64,000 bases of DNA from Streptomyces griseiscabiei (GTDB lineage: Bacteria; Actinomycetota; Actinomycetes; Streptomycetales; Streptomycetaceae): NCBI RefSeq assembly GCF_020010925.1, contig NZ_JAGJBZ010000001.1, forward strand, positions 3,823,001 to 3,887,000, given 5' to 3'. A program made the position numbers and the translations under genes. Under the pieces are notes generated by a model that worked only from the letters and a program-made list of their open reading frames with translations, had not been told where the DNA came from and made no database searches. Shown one piece after another: positions 57,815 through 64,000 of the stretch (position 1 is the first letter of the stretch; each line of letters begins with the position of its first letter).

Positions 57815-58299
57815 CGCGGTGGCTCGGCCAGATGGTCGAGGACACGGCGGCGCATCGGCCGGCGTTCCAGCGCCCGCCGCAGCTCCTCGACGACGGCGGT
57901 CATCGCGTACGGGATCTCCGCGTCCAGTTCGGCGACCGTCGCGTGGGTGGCACGCCACTCGCTCTCCAGGAACGGCACCAGCGACCGGCCCCGCTCGGTC
58001 AGGTCGATCCGCCGGGTGCGGGCGTCGGGCCCGGGCTCGGAGGTCACCAGTCCTTCCTTGCGCAGGGCCGCGACGGTCTGGCTGACCGCGGAGTGCGAGC
58101 GGTCCAGGGACTCCGCGAGTTCACGGATGGTCAGGGGTCCGGTGTGGGCGAGGCGGATCAGCGGATAGGCGAAGCGCGGTCGTACGCCCTCGATGCCGCG
58201 CTCGACGTAGACCTGCTCGATCTCGGCGTCCATGGCGGCCAGCAGCTTGTGCAGCGCGTGCCAGGGATCGGGCACGGCGGTGGGGTCGGCTAATGTCAC
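57811..58299 (-). CDS. MarR-family regulator with a TTA codon
   Basis: 162 aa from GTG 58299. The winged helix is in RLAHTGPLTIRELAESLDRS, HSAVSQTVAALRKEGLVTSE with DARTRRIDLTERG as the wing. Flanking helices make the dimer interface. The start codon lies inside the operator repeats at 58294-58341, so either the transcript is leaderless or translation begins later (Met near residue 22 is possible). Codon 3 of the GTG-started frame is TTA, which needs the bldA tRNA. It controls itself and the downstream MFS gene, and perhaps the upstream MFS gene that ends 58 bases before it. Confidence 0.85.
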   Translation of the reverse strand: MTLADPTAVPDPWHALHKLLAAMDAEIEQVYVERGIEGVRPRFAYPLIRLAHTGPLTIRELAESLDRSHSAVSQTVAALRKEGLVTSEPGPDARTRRIDLTERGRSLVPFLESEWRATHATVAELDAEIPYAMTAVVEELRRALERRPMRRRVLDHLAEPPR

Positions 58300-58341
58300 A
58301 GCACTAATATAACAGCGCTAATACAATAGCGCTGTGACAAT
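58294..58341. promoter_or_regulatory. Probable MarR operator: three 14-bp tandem units within an inverted repeat
   Basis: AGCACTAATATAAC (58300-58313), AGCGCTAATACAAT (58314-58327) and AGCGCTGTGACAAT (58328-58341) are consecutive variants. TGTCACAGC (58294-58302) and GCTGTGACA (58331-58339) are perfect outer inverted arms; AGCGCTA-n6-TAGCGCT (58314-58333) is an inner one. Confidence 0.8.
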
Positions 58342-58356
58342 CTGCCCGGGCGGGCC

Positions 58357-59583
58357 TCAGACCCGTACCGCCTCCGACTCCCCCGGCACATGGGACGCCA
58401 CCACGCGCCCCGGCCGCGACGGGGCGACGGTCGTACGGCGGATGTCGACCGCGTACGCCACGCCCGCGACGGCCAGGCCGATCACCGCGAGGCCCGCGCC
58501 CACGACGGCCGGGGCCGTGGCGCCGAGACCGGCGGCGAGGGCGAGGCCGCCGATCCAGGCGCCGCCGGCGTTGGCGAGGTTGAAGGCGGCCTGGTTGGCG
58601 GAGGAGGCGAGGGAGGGCGCGGCGGCGGCCTTCTCCATGACCATCAGCTGGAGGGGCGAGCCGGTGGCGAAGGCGGCGACCCCGAGGAGCAGGACGGCCA
58701 GGGCGGCGCTCCACTGGGCGGACATCAGGGCCGGGAAGAGGGCGAGGACGAGGATCAGGGACGCGAGGCCGCCGAAGAGGGTGCCCCGCAGGGAGTGGTC
58801 GGCGAGACGGCCGCCGGCCAGGTTGCCGATGGTCGCGCCGACGCCGAACAGCGCCAGCAGCAGGGTCACGCTGGACCCGGCGTACCCGGCGGAGTCCGTG
58901 AGCATCGGCGTGATGTAGCTGTAGGCGGAGAAGAGGGCGCCGAAGCCGGCGACGGTGGTGCCGAGGGCGAGCCAGACGGGCAGGGAGCGCAGGGCGCCCA
59001 GTTCGCCGCGCAGTCCGGTGGAGGCGTGGGCCTCGGCCCGGTCGCCCGGCAGCAGGAGCGCCAGCGAGGCGATCGCCGCGAGGCCGATCGCGCTGACGCC
59101 GAGGAAGGTGATCCGCCAGCCGAAGTGCTGGCCGACGAGGGTCGCGGCGGGGACACCGGCGACGTTGGCGATCGTCAGGCCCAGGAACATCAGCGAGACC
59201 GATCGGGCCTTGCGCTCCGGCGCCACCAGGCCGGTCGCGACGACCGCGCCGACACCGAAGAAGGCGCCGTGCGGCAGTCCGCTGAGGAAGCGGGCGGCGA
59301 GCAGCCAGTGCTCGTCGGGGGCGAGGGCGGACAGCGCGTTGCCGACGACGAAGAGCGCCATCAGCCCGATCAGGACCTTGCGGCGGGGCAGACGGGCGGT
59401 GACGGCGGCGAGCAGCGGGGCGCCGATGACGACACCGAGCGCGTACGCGGAGACGAGGTGGCCGGCGGCGGGGATCGTGATGCCGAGGTCGGCGGCGACC
59501 TCCGGCAGCAGGCCCATGATGACGAACTCGGTCGTACCGATTCCGAAGGCGCCTACGGCGAGAGCGAGCAGGGCCAAGGGCAT
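58357..59583 (-). CDS. MFS transporter (DHA1, arabinose-efflux-like)
   Basis: 408 aa from ATG 59583, preceded by GAAAGG. Twelve membrane helices; starts LALLALAVGAFGIGTTEFVI, with the DHA1 signature MGLLPEVAADLGITIPAAGH, motif A-like TARLPRRKVLIGLMALFVVG, and GLPHGAFFGVGAVVATGL. This subgroup includes sugar or drug efflux permeases such as AraJ. It ends 58 bases upstream of the MarR start; the operator at 58294-58341 is therefore downstream of it. A possible operator is in its own upstream region, GTTC-n7-GAAC near 59670-59684. Confidence 0.9.
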   Translation of the reverse strand: MPLALLALAVGAFGIGTTEFVIMGLLPEVAADLGITIPAAGHLVSAYALGVVIGAPLLAAVTARLPRRKVLIGLMALFVVGNALSALAPDEHWLLAARFLSGLPHGAFFGVGAVVATGLVAPERKARSVSLMFLGLTIANVAGVPAATLVGQHFGWRITFLGVSAIGLAAIASLALLLPGDRAEAHASTGLRGELGALRSLPVWLALGTTVAGFGALFSAYSYITPMLTDSAGYAGSSVTLLLALFGVGATIGNLAGGRLADHSLRGTLFGGLASLILVLALFPALMSAQWSAALAVLLLGVAAFATGSPLQLMVMEKAAAAPSLASSANQAAFNLANAGGAWIGGLALAAGLGATAPAVVGAGLAVIGLAVAGVAYAVDIRRTTVAPSRPGRVVASHVPGESEAVRV

Positions 59584-59771
59584 GGCGGGGAGACCTTTCA
59601 AAGGGTGCGGGAGGGCAGGGGGAGGGAAAGGAAGGAATCGGGTCGGTTCCATCGTACGTTCTATATGTTCACCGACGGAACAAACTCGGCCCCGTGATCT
59701 GTTCCCTCGGCCCTCTCCCCCGCCCCACCAGCGCCGTCAGCTCCCTGACGTGTCGAGCCTCACCCGTGCGC

Positions 59772-60833
59772 TCAGCCGTGCGACGACTTGTCCGAGGGCT
59801 CGATCGTCACCCGTGCCGCCACCGGCAGATGGTCGCTGCCGGTCTCCGGGAGGGTCCAGGACGCCGTCGGTTCCATGCCGCGGACCATGATCTGGTCGAT
59901 CCGGGCCATCGGGAACGAGGCGGGCCAGCTGAAGCCGAAGCCGTTGCCCGCGGCGCCCTGGGTGGAGCGCATCTGGGCGGTGACGGCGTTCAGGGCGCGG
60001 TCGTTCATGGTGCCGTTGAGGTCGCCGAGGAGGGCGACCTGCTGGATCGGCTCGTCGGCGATGGCCTCGCCGAGCGCGTTGGCGCTCTTGTCGCGCTGGC
60101 GGGCGGTGAACCCGGCCTCCAGCTTCACCCGCACCGAGGGCAGATGGGCGACATACACGGCGACCGGCCCGTCCGGGGTCGCCACCGTCGACCGCATCGC
60201 GCGCTCCCAGCCGAGCTTGATGTCGACGGGCTCGGTGCCGCTCATCCGGTACTTGCTCCACATCCCGACGGTGCCGACGACCTCGTGGTACGGGTACGTC
60301 GCCGCCAGCGCCTTCTCGTACACCGGCACCGCGGTCTCGGTCAGCTCCTCCAGGGCGACCACGTCGGCGCCGGAGGAGGCGACCTCGCGGGCGGTGCCGG
60401 ACGGATCGGCGTTGTCCGCGTTGACGTTGTGGGTGACGACGGTGAAGTCGCCGCCGACGCCGGTCTTGCTGGTGACGAGTCCGCCGAAGGTGTTCAGCCA
60501 GACGACGGTGGGCACCAGGAGCGCGATGAGCGCGGTCGCCGACTTCCGGACCAGCGCGAGGATCAGCAGCAGCGGGATCGCGACGCCGAACCAGGGCAGG
60601 AACGTCTCCGTCAGACTGCCGAGGTTGCCCACGGCGTTGGGGACCTGGGCGTGCAGCAGCATCACGAGAGCGGCGAGGACCGCGAGAACGGCGAGGACGA
60701 TGCCGCGCCGCCAGATCCGCCGGTCCCCTCTCCAGCCGCCGAAGAGGCGGCCCAGCAGGCGCCGGAGCCGGGATCGTTCGCGGTCGTGGCCCGTGCCGCC
60801 GCCGCCCGTCTCCGTCATGTACGCCTGCGCCAT
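59772..60833 (-). CDS. Membrane-anchored endonuclease/exonuclease/phosphatase (EEP) domain protein
   Basis: 353 aa. The N-terminal ~45 residues are basic and cytoplasmic; three membrane helices follow (IVLAVLAVLAALVMLLHAQV, WFGVAIPLLLILALV, ALIALLVPTVVWLNTFGGLV; about 45-125). The exported C-terminal EEP domain has the canonical motifs HNVNADN, VVALEELTE (metal Glu), VAHLPSVR, LLGDLNGTMNDR and ETGSDHLPVAARV (catalytic Asp-His). Such proteins may cleave phosphodiester or phospholipid substrates outside the cell. A 16-bp palindrome lies ~120 bases upstream. Confidence 0.85.
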   Translation of the reverse strand: MAQAYMTETGGGGTGHDRERSRLRRLLGRLFGGWRGDRRIWRRGIVLAVLAVLAALVMLLHAQVPNAVGNLGSLTETFLPWFGVAIPLLLILALVRKSATALIALLVPTVVWLNTFGGLVTSKTGVGGDFTVVTHNVNADNADPSGTAREVASSGADVVALEELTETAVPVYEKALAATYPYHEVVGTVGMWSKYRMSGTEPVDIKLGWERAMRSTVATPDGPVAVYVAHLPSVRVKLEAGFTARQRDKSANALGEAIADEPIQQVALLGDLNGTMNDRALNAVTAQMRSTQGAAGNGFGFSWPASFPMARIDQIMVRGMEPTASWTLPETGSDHLPVAARVTIEPSDKSSHG

Positions 60834-60951
60834 ACCGTCGCCTCACTGCCTGCCGTGCACTTCTTCCCCGCGACTAAAGACCCTAGGGGATGATCGCCGC
60901 GGTTCCCGCCGCCATCCGGCGGCCCATGGGTACGAGGACGAACAACCCGCT

Positions 60952-60967
60952 GTTCGGAGTTCCGAAC
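60952..60967. promoter_or_regulatory. Perfect 16-bp palindrome upstream of the EEP gene
   Basis: GTTCGGA-GT-TCCGAAC, a 7-bp inverted repeat with a 2-base centre in the 197-base gap; nothing else is visible in that gap except the end of the TetR gene. Confidence 0.45.
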
Positions 60968-61030
60968 CGGCGGACGGGTCACGCGGTCTGTAACGAAACG
61001 CGCACATTGAACGCGCCCACTGACTGTGAC

Positions 61031-61666
61031 TCACTTCGCAGGCGGGCGCAGCCCTTCGAGCACCGTGTCGACGATGTTCGCCGCGAGATCCTCGGGGAGG
61101 GAGGCGTCCGGGCGCATGACCGTGCGGACGAGCATGGGGCCGAAGACGAGATCGCCGGCGAGGTCGATGTCGACGTCGGCGCGGAGTTCGCCGTTGTCGC
61201 GGCCCCGGCGCAGCACGTCGGCGAGGGTCCGGCGGCGGGGGGCGACGACGTCCGCGTGGTAGGCGTCCCAGATCTTGGGGCTGCTCTTCATCTGGGCGAT
61301 GACGTTGTGCAGGATCGCCGAGGGGCGGTTGAGCAGTCCGCGCCTGCGGGCCGCCTCCATCAGGACGACGAGGTCGTCGCGCATGGAGGTGCCGGGCAGG
61401 ACGGGGTCCGGGGGTTCGGCGGCGCGCAGCACGTCGACGAAGAGCGCCTCCTTGCCGCTCCAGCGGCGGTAGATGGTCGCCTTGCCGACACCGGCCGTGC
61501 GGGCCACGCGTTCGATCGACAACTCCGCGAGCGGGACGCCCTCTTCGAGGAGCTTCATCGCGCCTTCGAGGATGGACCGCTCCACGGCCTCGCTGCGGGG
61601 CCGCCCGCGCCCGGGACTGCCGTCCCGGACCCGCCCGTCTCCGGCATGACTCTCGGCGAGGCTCAA
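61031..61666 (-). CDS. TetR-family regulator of the adjacent DHA2 exporter
   Basis: 211 aa from TTG 61666 (GGAG six bases upstream). HTH: RSEAVERSILEGAMKLLEEG, AELSIERVARTAGVGKATIY, RRWSGKEALFVDVLR (about 25-72). The C-terminal domain includes LLNRPSAILHNVIAQM and LRRGRDNGELRADVDIDLAG, typical of TetR_C_11-like members. It is 39 bases downstream of the DHA2 exporter gene in the same direction and probably represses the pair through the palindrome at 63315-63337. Confidence 0.9.
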   Translation of the reverse strand: MSLAESHAGDGRVRDGSPGRGRPRSEAVERSILEGAMKLLEEGVPLAELSIERVARTAGVGKATIYRRWSGKEALFVDVLRAAEPPDPVLPGTSMRDDLVVLMEAARRRGLLNRPSAILHNVIAQMKSSPKIWDAYHADVVAPRRRTLADVLRRGRDNGELRADVDIDLAGDLVFGPMLVRTVMRPDASLPEDLAANIVDTVLEGLRPPAK

Positions 61667-61705
61667 GGTCGACTCCGTCTCTGTGGTGGGGGCTCCGATT
61701 CTCCG

Positions 61706-63292
61706 TCAGTGGTCGGCGGCCACCAACTCCGGCTCCTCCTTGCCCTTTTGGCCGTCCTTGCCGCGTCCCGGCAGGAACACCGCCATGGCCACCGCGCCGA
61801 GCAGGGCGATCCCGGCCCCGCACAGGGCGGTCACATGCATGGCGTGCAGGAAGGCGTCGTGGGCGGGCTCGACCAGGGCCTCGCCCCGGGCGCCGAGCCG
61901 GGCGGCGAGTCCGAGCGTGGCCTCGATGGACTCGGCGGCGGCGTGCGGGGCACCGGCCGGCAGCTTGTCCTCGATGCCGCCGCGGTAGGCGGTGGAGAGG
62001 ACCGAGCCGAGGACGGCGATGCCGAGGGCGCCGCCGACCTGGCGGAAGGTGTTGCTGAGCGCGGACGCGGAGCCGGCCTTCTCGCGCGGCAGGGCCTGCA
62101 TGATGAGGACGCTCAGCGGGGTCATCACATGGGCCATGCCGACACCCATGAGGAAGAAGATGACTTCCAGCACCCAGATCGGGGTGTCCGCGTCCAGCAC
62201 GGCGAACGCGGCCAGCATCCCGGCGATGAGGGTCATACCGGCCGTGCACACCGCGCTGTTGCCGAAGCGGTCCACGACGAGGCGGGCGCGGGGCGCGAAG
62301 ACGAGCTGGGCGATGGCCAGCGGCAGCATCAGCAGACCGGTCTGGAGCGGGGAGTAGCCGCGTACGGTCTGGGTGTAGAAGACGGAGAAGAAGGTCACGC
62401 CCATCAGCGCGAAGAAGACCACGCCGATGACACCGATGGCGGTCGAGAAGACCTTGTTCTTGAAGAACGACATGTCGATGGACGGGTGGTCGCTGCGCTT
62501 CTCGAAGACGACGAAGGCGGCGAGGACCGCAAGGCCGGCCGCGATGGTGGCGAGGACCGTGGCGTCGGTGAAGTCGGCGAGCTGGCCGCCGCGGATGATG
62601 CCGTAGACGAGGAGCACCAGGCCGACGACGGAGAGCAGGACGCCGACGGGGTCGATACGGCCCGGGTTCGGGTCGCGGGAGTCGGGGACCAGCCAGAGCA
62701 TCAGGCCGAGCGCGAGGGCGACGATCGGCACGTTGATCAGGAAGACCGAACCCCACCAGAAGTGGTCCAGCAGGACTCCGCCGGTGATCGGGCCGATGGC
62801 GATGGCGAGGCCGACGCCGCCCGCCCAGATGCCGATGGCCTTCGGCTGCTCGTCGCGCTCGAAGACGTTCATCAGGACGGCGAGGGTGGCGGGCATCACG
62901 AAGGCGGCGCCGAGGCCCATCACCGCGCGGAAGACGATCAGCTGGGCCGGGGAGCCCGACATCGCGGCGAGCGCGGAGCCCACCCCGAAGACGACGAGCC
63001 CGCCGAGCAGCACCTTCTTGCGGCCCAGGCGGTCGCCGAGGAGGCCCGCGGAGAACAGCAGGCCGGCGAAGACCAGTGTGTAGGCGTTGATCGCCCACTC
63101 CAGCTCGCTCTGGGTGGCGCCGAGACCGGTGGGCGCCGGGGTGGAGATCGTCTTGATGGCGACGTTGAGGATCGAGTTGTCGAGCACCACGATCAGCAGG
63201 CTCAGCATCAGCACACCGAGGATCACCCACCGGCGGCGGTGCACGGCCGCCGGTATGCGGGAGCGGGAGTCGTCAGGCCCTGCGGTAGTCAT
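61706..63292 (-). CDS. DHA2-family (14-TMS) multidrug MFS transporter
   Basis: 528 aa with 14 predicted membrane helices. The DHA2 motifs are clear: [16 protein letters not shown] in helix 1, [20 protein letters not shown] with [20 protein letters not shown] (motif A), and [20 protein letters not shown] (motif C), with [20 protein letters not shown] in the second half. Family members export antibiotics or dyes using the proton gradient. ATG 63292 follows the operator-promoter region. The TetR gene follows in the same operon. Confidence 0.93.
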   Translation of the reverse strand: MTTAGPDDSRSRIPAAVHRRRWVILGVLMLSLLIVVLDNSILNVAIKTISTPAPTGLGATQSELEWAINAYTLVFAGLLFSAGLLGDRLGRKKVLLGGLVVFGVGSALAAMSGSPAQLIVFRAVMGLGAAFVMPATLAVLMNVFERDEQPKAIGIWAGGVGLAIAIGPITGGVLLDHFWWGSVFLINVPIVALALGLMLWLVPDSRDPNPGRIDPVGVLLSVVGLVLLVYGIIRGGQLADFTDATVLATIAAGLAVLAAFVVFEKRSDHPSIDMSFFKNKVFSTAIGVIGVVFFALMGVTFFSVFYTQTVRGYSPLQTGLLMLPLAIAQLVFAPRARLVVDRFGNSAVCTAGMTLIAGMLAAFAVLDADTPIWVLEVIFFLMGVGMAHVMTPLSVLIMQALPREKAGSASALSNTFRQVGGALGIAVLGSVLSTAYRGGIEDKLPAGAPHAAAESIEATLGLAARLGARGEALVEPAHDAFLHAMHVTALCGAGIALLGAVAMAVFLPGRGKDGQKGKEEPELVAADH

Positions 63293-63314
63293 ACGGTCGA
63301 GCGTAGACCTATTT

Positions 63315-63337
63315 CGATACGGGACCGTCTCGTATCG
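63315..63337. promoter_or_regulatory. Palindromic operator of the DHA2-TetR operon
   Basis: CGATACG (63315-63321), nine bases, CGTATCG (63331-63337), perfect arms, 23 bases upstream of the DHA2 ATG. Width and symmetry fit TetR-family operators, so it is most likely bound by the regulator at 61031-61666. Confidence 0.75.
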
Positions 63338-63515
63338 TAAATCCTTGGGAATCTTTTACCCGGCTCTTACGTGCCGGAGGTCCCGGCTCCCGCGCGCGGG
63401 CTGCCTGAACCGTCACACGCACCCGCCCTGGCCCTCCCCCGCCCGAGGTGCCACCATGGAAGCGGTCCGGGGACACCGTCAGGGTGCCTCGAGATGACAT
63501 GAAGGAGCTGTAGCG

Positions 63516-64000
63516 ATGACGCAGCTTTCGGCTGCCCAGAGCAAGTCCTCCGACGGCAGCAAGGCGCTGTACGGAGGCAAGGGCACACGCCGTATCACCG
63601 TCCGGGACCTCGCCCTCGCCAAGGAACGCGGCGAGAAGTGGCCCATGCTCACCGCCTACGACGCGATGACCGCGTCCGTGTTCGACGAGGCCGGCATCCC
63701 GGTCATGCTCGTCGGCGACTCCGCGGGCAACTGCCACCTCGGGTACGAGTCGACCGTGCCCGTCACCCTCGACGAGATGACCATGCTCTCGGCGGCCGTC
63801 GTACGGGGCACCGGCCGCGCCCTGATCGTCGGCGACCTGCCCTTCGGCTCCTACCAGGAGGGCCCGGTGCAGGCGCTGCGCTCGGCGACCCGGCTGGTCA
63901 AGGAGGCCGGGGTGGGCGCGGTCAAGCTGGAGGGCGGCGAGCGCTCGCATCGGCAGATCGAACTGCTGGTCGAGTCCGGCATCCCGGTGATGGCCCACAT
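63516..64000 (+). CDS. panB: Ketopantoate hydroxymethyltransferase, N-terminal part
   Basis: The frame is open to the window end (161 codons seen of about 285). ATG 63516 follows AAGGAG at 63502-63507. Visible motifs: RRITVRDLALAKERGEKWPM, LTAYDAMTASVFDEAGIPVM, LVGDSAGNCHLGYESTVPVT, DLPFGSYQEGPVQALRSATR, KEAGVGAVKLEGG and ESGIPVMAH. Metal-binding Asp (VGDSAG and DLPFGSY) are in place. It makes ketopantoate for pantothenate and coenzyme A. The first ~25 residues are a streptomycete-style extension. Confidence 0.95.
   Translation, partial: MTQLSAAQSKSSDGSKALYGGKGTRRITVRDLALAKERGEKWPMLTAYDAMTASVFDEAGIPVMLVGDSAGNCHLGYESTVPVTLDEMTMLSAAVVRGTGRALIVGDLPFGSYQEGPVQALRSATRLVKEAGVGAVKLEGGERSHRQIELLVESGIPVMAH

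Overview
The window is a high-GC chromosomal segment with Streptomyces-style codon use (nearly all third positions G or C, frequent GTG starts). It carries a Streptomyces nitrogen and maltose core-genome suite: glnA, glnII, glnE, a third glutamine synthetase-like gene (GlnA2 type), the malR-malEFG-aglA locus with a giant amylase/pullulanase, nadE and panB. From memory the order resembles the S. coelicolor interval around SCO2197-SCO2256, so I read it as the central core of a Streptomyces chromosome and not an island. No tRNA, rRNA, CRISPR array, phage or transposase gene was seen.

Layout. 1-5.0 kb: DUF4191 fragment, RDD membrane protein, GlnR-controlled glnA, a small membrane protein, and an htpX-pspAB stress pair. 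5-9.6 kb: phosphotransferase-fold protein, AlkZ-like winged-helix protein, intergenic inverted-repeat element A, secreted DUF4360 protein, a 104-aa conserved protein, an ArsC-fold protein. 9.7-17.4 kb: secreted Cys-bounded helical protein, GlnR-controlled glnII, DUF6891 protein, a 40-codon Cys-Cys leader-like ORF ahead of a lone winged-helix regulator, an epimerase, a secreted DUF1996 protein, a lipoprotein. 17.5-25.6 kb: Tat-exported GH89 enzyme, element B, a sigma-factor-like protein fused to a membrane anchor and exported domain, TetR, CHM isomerase, REC-SpoIIE phosphatase.

25.7-40.9 kb is the starch/maltodextrin locus: an extracellular amylase-pullulanase fusion and an alpha-amylase feed maltodextrins to MalE-MalF-MalG; AglA splits them inside the cell; MalR is divergent. 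An 11-bp core, YTTKCAGCAAG, recurs in the malE, amylase and pullulanase promoters and probably marks the MalR operator. Two immunity-like small proteins (SUKH-like and DUF4240) sit inside the locus.

41-48.8 kb: PAP2 membrane protein, a 179-bp MITE-like element whose ends form the PAP2 stop codon and the last 23 codons of the facing LysR gene, a DMT exporter, glnE (whose target, Tyr397 of GlnA, is present), a frameshifted flavin-reductase-like pseudogene and a VOC protein. 48.8-64 kb: GlnA2, DUF3105, DUF305, a sedolisin protease, nadE, two drug-efflux modules each with a clear operator (MarR/MFS and TetR/DHA2), a membrane EEP phosphatase and the start of panB.

Functional theme: glutamine synthesis (GlnA, GlnII), its post-translational control (GlnE), a glutamate-amine ligase (GlnA2) and a glutamine consumer (NadE) lie within 56 kb; GlnR boxes on glnA and glnII are read directly from the sequence. 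Coordinates and motifs come from direct reading; family names come from recognition without database searches.
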